17,053 bases of DNA from Pseudomonadota bacterium (lineage in GTDB: Bacteria > Pseudomonadota > Alphaproteobacteria > Rhizobiales > Hyphomicrobiaceae), in assembly GCA_021813195.1 (NCBI GenBank), contig JAKALI010000033.1, positions 1 through 17,053 of the forward strand, in the 5' to 3' direction. A program made the translations under genes and the position numbers. The stretch's first letter is position 1; every line of letters starts with the position of its first letter. The notes under the pieces were generated by a model, which worked only from the letters and a program-made list of their open reading frames with translations, was not told the origin of the DNA and ran no database searches. Shown here piece by piece: positions 12,092-17,053 of the stretch.

Positions 12092-13102
12092 ATGACCCAT
12101 CGCATTCTGACCGCTGCGGTGATCGCCTCGGTGTCGATCGCTGTCTATGGCGGGACCGCCAGCGCGCAAGGCGCCAAGAGTCCTGCCGAGGCCTACCAGG
12201 AGCACGTCCGCAAAATGGACGAGGCGGATAAGAAGGCCGCCGCGGCGACCGCGGCAAAGCCTGCCGCTGCGCCCGCTGCCGCGGCGCCCGCCGCCGCTCC
12301 AGCGGCCCCGGCTGCCGCCGCGCCCGCTGCGAAGCCTGCTGCGACAGCAGCCGTCGACAACAGCGAGAAGGAAATCGAGCGCTATCGCGAGATGATCAGC
12401 GACCCGATGTCAAATCCCGGGTACCTGGCCGTCGACGCTGGTGAGATTCTTTGGAAGACCGCACGCGGAACCAAGAATGTCTCGCTGGAGACTTGTGACC
12501 TTGGCGTGGGCCCGGGCAAAGTCGAAGGCGCTTATGCCGCAATGCCGCGCTATTTTGCGGACGCCGATAAGGTTCAGGATCTCGAGGCGCGGTTGCTCTG
12601 GTGCATGGAGAATGTCCAGGGACTCGATACCAAGGACGTGCGTTCGCGCCGGTTCAGCGGGCCGGGCAAGCCTTCGGACATGCAAGACCTCGTCGCCTTC
12701 ATCGCCAATAAATCGAATGGGGCGAAGTTCAAGCTGCCGCTCGATCATGCCAAGGAGAAGCAAGCCTTTGCCCTGGGTGAGGCTCTGTTCTATCGCCGCT
12801 CCAGCATGTCGGATTTCTCTTGCGCCACCTGCCACGCCGAGAACGGACAGCGCATCCGCTTGCAGGGGCTGCCCAACCTGATCAAGCCCGGCGCTCCGGT
12901 GCAGCAGACGATGGGCGGCTGGCCGACCTACCGCGTGTCGCAAAGCGCACTGCGCACCATGCAGCACCGGATGTGGGACTGCTACTGGCAGATGCGCATG
13001 CCGGACGTCGCCTACACGTCGGACGTGACCGTGGCGCTCATCACCTTCCTGACCAAGCAGGCGGAAGGCGGAGAGATCCTGGTTCCGAGCATCAAGCGCT
13101 GA
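12092..13102 (+). CDS. soxA: cytochrome c SoxA (monoheme type) with Ala/Pro linker
   Basis: A 336-residue periplasmic cytochrome. The signal peptide ends near A25 (GTASAQ). Residues about 48-87 are a low-complexity Ala/Pro/Lys linker, unusual for SoxA. The N-terminal cytochrome domain lacks CxxCH: C135 (SLETCDLG) and C171 (LLWCME) sit where monoheme SoxA proteins form a disulfide. The C-terminal domain has heme motif C244ATCH and the active-site cysteine C297 in [12 protein letters not shown], which carries the sulfur during conjugation of thiosulfate to SoxY. The order soxA-soxX is the reverse of the common soxXA. GGGAGG lies upstream of the ATG. Confidence 0.93.
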   Translation: MTHRILTAAVIASVSIAVYGGTASAQGAKSPAEAYQEHVRKMDEADKKAAAATAAKPAAAPAAAAPAAAPAAPAAAAPAAKPAATAAVDNSEKEIERYREMISDPMSNPGYLAVDAGEILWKTARGTKNVSLETCDLGVGPGKVEGAYAAMPRYFADADKVQDLEARLLWCMENVQGLDTKDVRSRRFSGPGKPSDMQDLVAFIANKSNGAKFKLPLDHAKEKQAFALGEALFYRRSSMSDFSCATCHAENGQRIRLQGLPNLIKPGAPVQQTMGGWPTYRVSQSALRTMQHRMWDCYWQMRMPDVAYTSDVTVALITFLTKQAEGGEILVPSIKR

Positions 13103-13121
13103 GGCGGGGAGAACAATCGTC

Positions 13122-13739
13122 ATGAAGAAAGCTATCATCGCCGCCGCTTGCCTTGTGCTGGCTACGCCGGCATTCGCACAGACCGCAGCAACGCCGATCG
13201 ATCCGGCCGTGCTCGACGCCGCCGTCAAGGCCGCGTGGAAGGATCTGACGCCCGACCTGCAGAAGCGCGTCGATCAGGACGAGACGCAGAAGGTTTGCTC
13301 GGAAACGCGCAACAATCCCTCGAAGGCGCAGTTCGACGCCATCGTGGCGCGCGAAAAGGCCACGATCCAGTATCCCGCCGATGGCAAGCTCATGGGCGAC
13401 TGGGAAAAGGGCAAGAAATCGGCCGGCGACGGTTTTGGCTGGCGGATGCGCGACGAGATGGAAAAGCGGCAAGCTGGCGGCAACTGCTACGCCTGCCACC
13501 AGTTGGAGCCGAAGGAAATCACCTACGGCACGCTGGGTCCGAGCCTCGTCGGCTATGGCAAGCTGCGCGACTTAAAGGAGGAGGCGATCAAAGCCGCCTA
13601 CGAGAAGATCTACAACGCACACGTTGCATTTCCGTGCTCGAACATGCCGCGTCTCGGCGCCAACAAGTTCCTGACCATCGATCAGATCAAGGACGTCACC
13701 GCGTTCCTGATGTCTCCCGATAGTCCTGTGAACAAGTAG
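13122..13739 (+). CDS. soxX: cytochrome c SoxX
   Basis: A 205-residue periplasmic monoheme cytochrome. The signal peptide ends TPAFAQ (residue 20). The heme-binding motif is C122YACH, and the axial methionine is M175 in FPCSNMPRLG. An N-terminal extension (about 30-110) holds C59, which may pair with C172. SoxX receives electrons from the SoxA active site. Its length is on the long side, matching the larger SoxX type. It starts 20 bases after soxA with a GGGGAG site, so the two are one operon. Confidence 0.92.
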   Translation: MKKAIIAAACLVLATPAFAQTAATPIDPAVLDAAVKAAWKDLTPDLQKRVDQDETQKVCSETRNNPSKAQFDAIVAREKATIQYPADGKLMGDWEKGKKSAGDGFGWRMRDEMEKRQAGGNCYACHQLEPKEITYGTLGPSLVGYGKLRDLKEEAIKAAYEKIYNAHVAFPCSNMPRLGANKFLTIDQIKDVTAFLMSPDSPVNK

Positions 13740-13787
13740 GATGGCCGGTCAGCAATGAGGCTGGATGGCTCGGCACAGCCAACAGAT

Positions 13788-13818
13788 GGAGCGGCCCGGC
13801 GACGGCGCCGCTCCTTTT
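13788..13818 (+). terminator. terminator after soxX
   Basis: GGAGCGGC (13788-13795) pairs with GCCGCTCC (13807-13814), followed by TTTT. It lies about 50 bases beyond soxX and ends 16 bases before the soxS-like ATG, so that gene depends on readthrough or its own signal. Confidence 0.7.
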
Positions 13819-13833
13819 CAATTGGGTTCCCGT

Positions 13834-14355
13834 ATGCCGCCTTTCGCTCGCAGTCTGATTTTGACGATCCTTCTTCTCACACTGCGGCCCGCATACGGCG
13901 CTGCGGCCGAACTCGTGATGTTCGAAGAGGCCGGCTGTCCCTGGTGCCGGCGATGGCATGCTGAAGTCGGGCCAGGATATGGTAAATCCTCAGAAGGACA
14001 GCGGGCACCGCTCCGGGTCGTCGACATTCAGAGCTCTCGTCCGCAAAACCTGATATTCATCAAAGGCATTCGCGCCTCGCCGACGTTCGTGCTAATTGAG
14101 AGCGGTCGTGAAATCGGCCGAACTACGGGCCACCCCGGCGCTCTCAAAGCGCTACGCGCCGAGTTTGAAGCCCATGAGCGCATGCAGCAGCGACGTTGTC
14201 AGGGCTTGGGCATCAGCAACATCGCAACCAGCCCGAACACGACGGCGATCGGGATGGAGAACAGCATTGACCGTCCACACCGTCAGCGCCCGCTCCAGCA
14301 TCAATCCGCCGATGACGACAAAAACCAAGGCCCCGGCCAGCACGATCAGCCATGA
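13834..14355 (+). CDS. soxS: SoxS-like periplasmic thioredoxin
   Basis: A 173-residue frame. The signal peptide (residues 1-25) is followed by ELVMFEEAGCPWCRRWHAEVGP with redox pair C35-P-W-C38, then PLRVVDIQ, FIKGIRASPTFVLIESGREIGR (cis-proline P83) and a short end near GHPGALKAL. SoxS proteins reduce over-oxidised SoxY or SoxAX cysteines in the periplasm. After about residue 110 the sequence no longer resembles the family, and the frame runs for about 60 residues antisense to the next gene, ending in a Gln/Asp-rich tail. The original stop was probably lost by a frameshift or end replacement. ATG 13834 is chosen for the signal peptide; its ribosome site is poor. Confidence 0.75.
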   Translation: MPPFARSLILTILLLTLRPAYGAAAELVMFEEAGCPWCRRWHAEVGPGYGKSSEGQRAPLRVVDIQSSRPQNLIFIKGIRASPTFVLIESGREIGRTTGHPGALKALRAEFEAHERMQQRRCQGLGISNIATSPNTTAIGMENSIDRPHRQRPLQHQSADDDKNQGPGQHDQP

Positions 14356-14406
14356 GCGCCAGCCGGTGATGACGGTGGGAACGCCGTTGCGATAGATTAC
14401 AATCAT
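14199..14406 (-). pseudogene. small two-helix membrane protein, frameshifted
   Basis: The start at 14406 has an AAGGAGA site and begins MIVIYRNGVPTVITGWRSWL, then IVLAGALVFVVIGGLML. In that frame the hydrophobic pattern ends after about residue 45. One base out of frame, the sequence continues MLFSIPIAVVFGLVAMLLMP then KP and stop at 14199-14201, a proper second membrane helix. The simplest reading is a single extra base near 14274 in a protein of about 68 residues. Alternatives are two overlapping small proteins or a sequence error. No function is recognised. It overlaps the aberrant tail of the soxS-like frame on the other strand. Confidence 0.55.
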
Positions 14407-14736
14407 GCTGGTCTCCTTCGAGGGCGTACGTCCGCGCAGTCCGCCGCTTACATCATTGAGTAGAACAACGTCCATTGGCCTGTTGCTGGTCCCGTGGACG
14501 CACGCCCGATTTCCAGGCGTATCGGCCTGGTTTCAAGGCTGCTCGGCGGGTCGGGAACGACTTGAATCACTCTTGAATAAAATGCATTTACGCAAGGTTA
14601 CCAGCCTTTAACTATTTCGCATTTTGCGCACATTGGATCGGCCGTTTCATAAACTTGTTGCGAGATAAATCAGTCTTTTGGAAAGGATTGCCGTCAAATT
14701 GGGCTTTGAGAGCCAATGAAGACCATGAGGTAAGCA
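14407..14736. other. AT-rich intergenic region upstream of tadG-like gene
   Basis: From about 14565 the base composition turns markedly AT-rich (TTGAATAAAATGCATTTACG, CATTTTGCGCACATTGG) compared with the GC-rich surroundings. This is likely promoter territory for the TadG-like gene. I cannot point to a convincing -35/-10 pair, and no gene is seen. Confidence 0.4.
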
Positions 14737-15990
14737 ATGTCCTGCGCGCCCGCACTCCTTAGCCCGCACTTCCGTCGTGACGAACGTGGCACTGTCGCAA
14801 TCCTATTCGCACTGATGGCCATCCCCTTGTTCGGGATCATCGGTACGGCGCTGGACTTTGCCCAGGCTATGGAGCGCCAGACGGCGCTTCAAGCCGCAGT
14901 CGATGCCGCCGTCGTAGCCGGCGCGCGGCTGCCGGCGACGGCCAACCAGAACCGCCTTGAAGCGGCCGAGCACATGCTGACGCAGCGGCTCGCCGACCAA
15001 GGTCTCGCGCGCGCAAAGACAAGCATCTCCGCAACTAACGCCGAGGTCCGGGTCGCAGCCACCTATACACATCCGACAGTCATTCTGCCGCTCTTAGGCC
15101 TGCACGCCATCGATGTGAAGGCCGTATCCGCCGGACGCTCGCAGATCGAAAACGGCGGCGTGGCTTGCATTCTCGCGCTCAACACCACGACCAACGACGG
15201 CCTGCATCTTCAGGGCATCAACAAGGCGACAGCGCACAATTGCTGGACCTGGGTGAACTCCAACAGCCCATCGGCCATCAACGCCGTTGGTGCGGCCGTC
15301 GCGACAGCACAAGGCTTCTGCACTGTTGGCGGAGCGGTCGGCGGCGACCACTTCTACCCCTCGCCGTACAGCGGCTGCGAGGCGATGGAAGATCCGTTTG
15401 CCGCCAAGTTCGCGTCGACTTATCCCGATGGAAACTGCAGCGCCAGCGACCTCGAACTGAAAAATGGCACGCACACGCTCTCGCCCGGAATTTACTGCGG
15501 CGGTATCCGTGTCCGCGTCGGCGCAAACGTGACGATGTCGCCCGGCACCTATCTGATCAAGAATGGTGAACTCAGCATCGACTCACAAGCGTCCCTCACG
15601 GGACGCGGCGTCAGCATCATCTTCCGTGGTTCGGATACCCGTCTCGCCATCAAGAGCGGAGCCAATTTTGTGGTGACGGCGCCGACATCAGGCACATATG
15701 CCGGCTTCGCTTTGGTCGATCGCCGGCTCTCCTCGATGAGTACGATCCGGGAAACTGTGGTTCAGGGCGGTGGACGCATCAAGATTGAAGGCATTCTCTA
15801 TGCACCGCAGTGGCGCGTGAACATCAGCGGCAACGGCGAGATCAACCAGGACTCGCAGTTCTTCGCGATGGTAGCCGACCACTTCTACATGGAAGGAAAC
15901 GGCAAGCTGCACGTGAAGTCGAACAACGTCGCCGTCAACATGCCCGACCTGATGCCGAAGATTAAAACCGGCCCGACGCTGCTCGAATAG
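14737..15990 (+). CDS. TadG-like Flp pilus assembly/secreted protein
   Basis: A 417-residue protein. The N terminus FRRDERGTVAILFALMAIPLFGIIGTALDFAQAMERQTALQAAVDAA (about residues 13-60) is the TadE/TadG signature: a single membrane helix followed by an amphipathic segment. The rest is exported. It has several cysteines (NGGVACILA, HNCWTW, GFCTVGG, YSGCEAM, GNCSAS, IYCGG) and ends in a beta-rich region with repeated short turns (LSPGIYC, MSPGTYLIKNGELSI, GRIKIEGILY), suggesting a beta-helix. TadG proteins go with Flp pilus secretion systems, but no other tad gene is in the window, so this is an isolated copy. GAGG lies upstream of the ATG. Confidence 0.82.
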   Translation: MSCAPALLSPHFRRDERGTVAILFALMAIPLFGIIGTALDFAQAMERQTALQAAVDAAVVAGARLPATANQNRLEAAEHMLTQRLADQGLARAKTSISATNAEVRVAATYTHPTVILPLLGLHAIDVKAVSAGRSQIENGGVACILALNTTTNDGLHLQGINKATAHNCWTWVNSNSPSAINAVGAAVATAQGFCTVGGAVGGDHFYPSPYSGCEAMEDPFAAKFASTYPDGNCSASDLELKNGTHTLSPGIYCGGIRVRVGANVTMSPGTYLIKNGELSIDSQASLTGRGVSIIFRGSDTRLAIKSGANFVVTAPTSGTYAGFALVDRRLSSMSTIRETVVQGGGRIKIEGILYAPQWRVNISGNGEINQDSQFFAMVADHFYMEGNGKLHVKSNNVAVNMPDLMPKIKTGPTLLE

Positions 15991-16042
15991 CCGGGTCGGG
16001 GAAACTCCTCCTGTACCGAGCACCAGTGACCGACAGACGAGT

Positions 16043-16112
16043 GGCCTGCCGCGCGGATGGGATCTGACCCACGGTTCGGCAGGCCGATTATGCTCTCAGC
16101 CCCCATCCGCGC
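16043..16112. repeat. two interlocking inverted repeats after the tadG-like gene
   Basis: GGCCTGCC (16043-16050) pairs with GGCAGGCC (16078-16085). Directly adjoining, GCGCGGATGGG (16051-16061) pairs with CCCATCCGCGC (16102-16112). Both are perfect but interleaved, so a transcript could form one hairpin, the other, or a pseudoknot. Possibly a terminator remnant or an IS-related structure. Confidence 0.5.
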
Positions 16113-16207
16113 CATACCGGTTGATAGCGTTCCGCTTTGGTTCCAAGCTACGCTCACGTTTAAATCGGGGCAATGGAACGGTGGTGAACCGCCCCGAGAT
16201 TGCCGGA

Positions 16208-16234
16208 GGCTCCAACTCTTGAGAGACTGGAGCC
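16208..16234 (+). other. hairpin covering the orfA translation start
   Basis: GGCTCCA (16208-16214) and TGGAGCC (16228-16234) form a 7-bp stem ending at the base before the orfA ATG, so it can hide the ribosome site (GGAG). Such structures limit transposase made from outside transcripts. Confidence 0.5.

Positions 16235-17053
<819 letters not shown>

Noticed and set aside
12410..13228. 272-residue minus-strand frame opposite soxA
   Set aside because: It is the antisense shadow of soxA, whose heme and active-site motifs are unambiguous.

Overview
The window is high-GC proteobacterial DNA, most consistent with an alphaproteobacterium of the Nitrobacteraceae/Bradyrhizobiaceae type (Rhodopseudomonas, Bradyrhizobium, Afipia). 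The signs are a CsgH-type curli chaperone, an aerobic-type cobF, a soxYZ/soxAX set, and IS3- and IS256-like transposase fragments. It reads as an accessory region: small functional modules separated by truncated genes and insertion-sequence debris. Identification is by eye; no database search was run.

Layout. (1) 1-1760: the 3' end of a cobalt/B12-type ECF transporter membrane component, cobF (precorrin-6A synthase), then a DJ-1/PfpI gene with both ends missing. (2) 2040-3625: a small curli-like locus, curlin - csgH - curlin, with no csgG/E/F nearby; the two curlin genes share an upstream element. (3) 3650-3946: remnant of a DNA methylase with a damaged catalytic motif. (4) 4141-5770, minus strand: a translationally coupled run of a 5'-truncated glutamine amidotransferase, a redoxin and a MOSC protein, facing away from a 5'-truncated HlyD-type adaptor (5816-6217). 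One deletion could have removed both 5' ends. (5) 6361-8220: an ECF sigma factor, its membrane anti-sigma factor, and a divergent periplasmic DsrE-like protein. The anti-sigma factor carries a periplasmic domain homologous to that DsrE-like protein. Between the divergent genes lie two mirror-image copies of one promoter motif (GGGAATAAA-N13-CGAT). (6) 8380-8900: overlapping IS256-type and integrase-type remnants. (7) 8995-10265: a reduced mercury locus: merR, a 31-bp MerR-type operator/promoter with a 19-bp spacer, a 27-residue secreted Cys peptide, merT and a Cys-rich GDCCVxC protein. merP and merA are not seen. (8) 10343-10560: IS ends and the 3' end of an IS3 orfB. (9) 10715-14406: thiosulfate oxidation genes soxZ and soxY (minus), soxA and soxX (plus), a SoxS-like thioredoxin, and a frameshifted small membrane protein. 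soxB and soxCD are not in the window. (10) 14737-15990: a TadG-like Flp pilus protein. (11) 16185-end: an IS3-family element running off the window.

How parts work together. SoxAX conjugates reduced sulfur to the C-terminal cysteine of SoxY (held by SoxZ), and a SoxS-type thioredoxin would keep that cysteine reduced. The sigma/anti-sigma/DsrE module looks like an envelope sensor in which the anti-sigma factor carries a copy of the same fold that the sigma factor probably induces; a link to sulfur or thiol chemistry is attractive but inferred. The mer genes give Hg(II)-responsive expression of a transporter and a thiol-rich protein. The most interesting candidate for an undescribed system is the ECF/anti-sigma-DsrE/DsrE circuit with its mirrored promoters.
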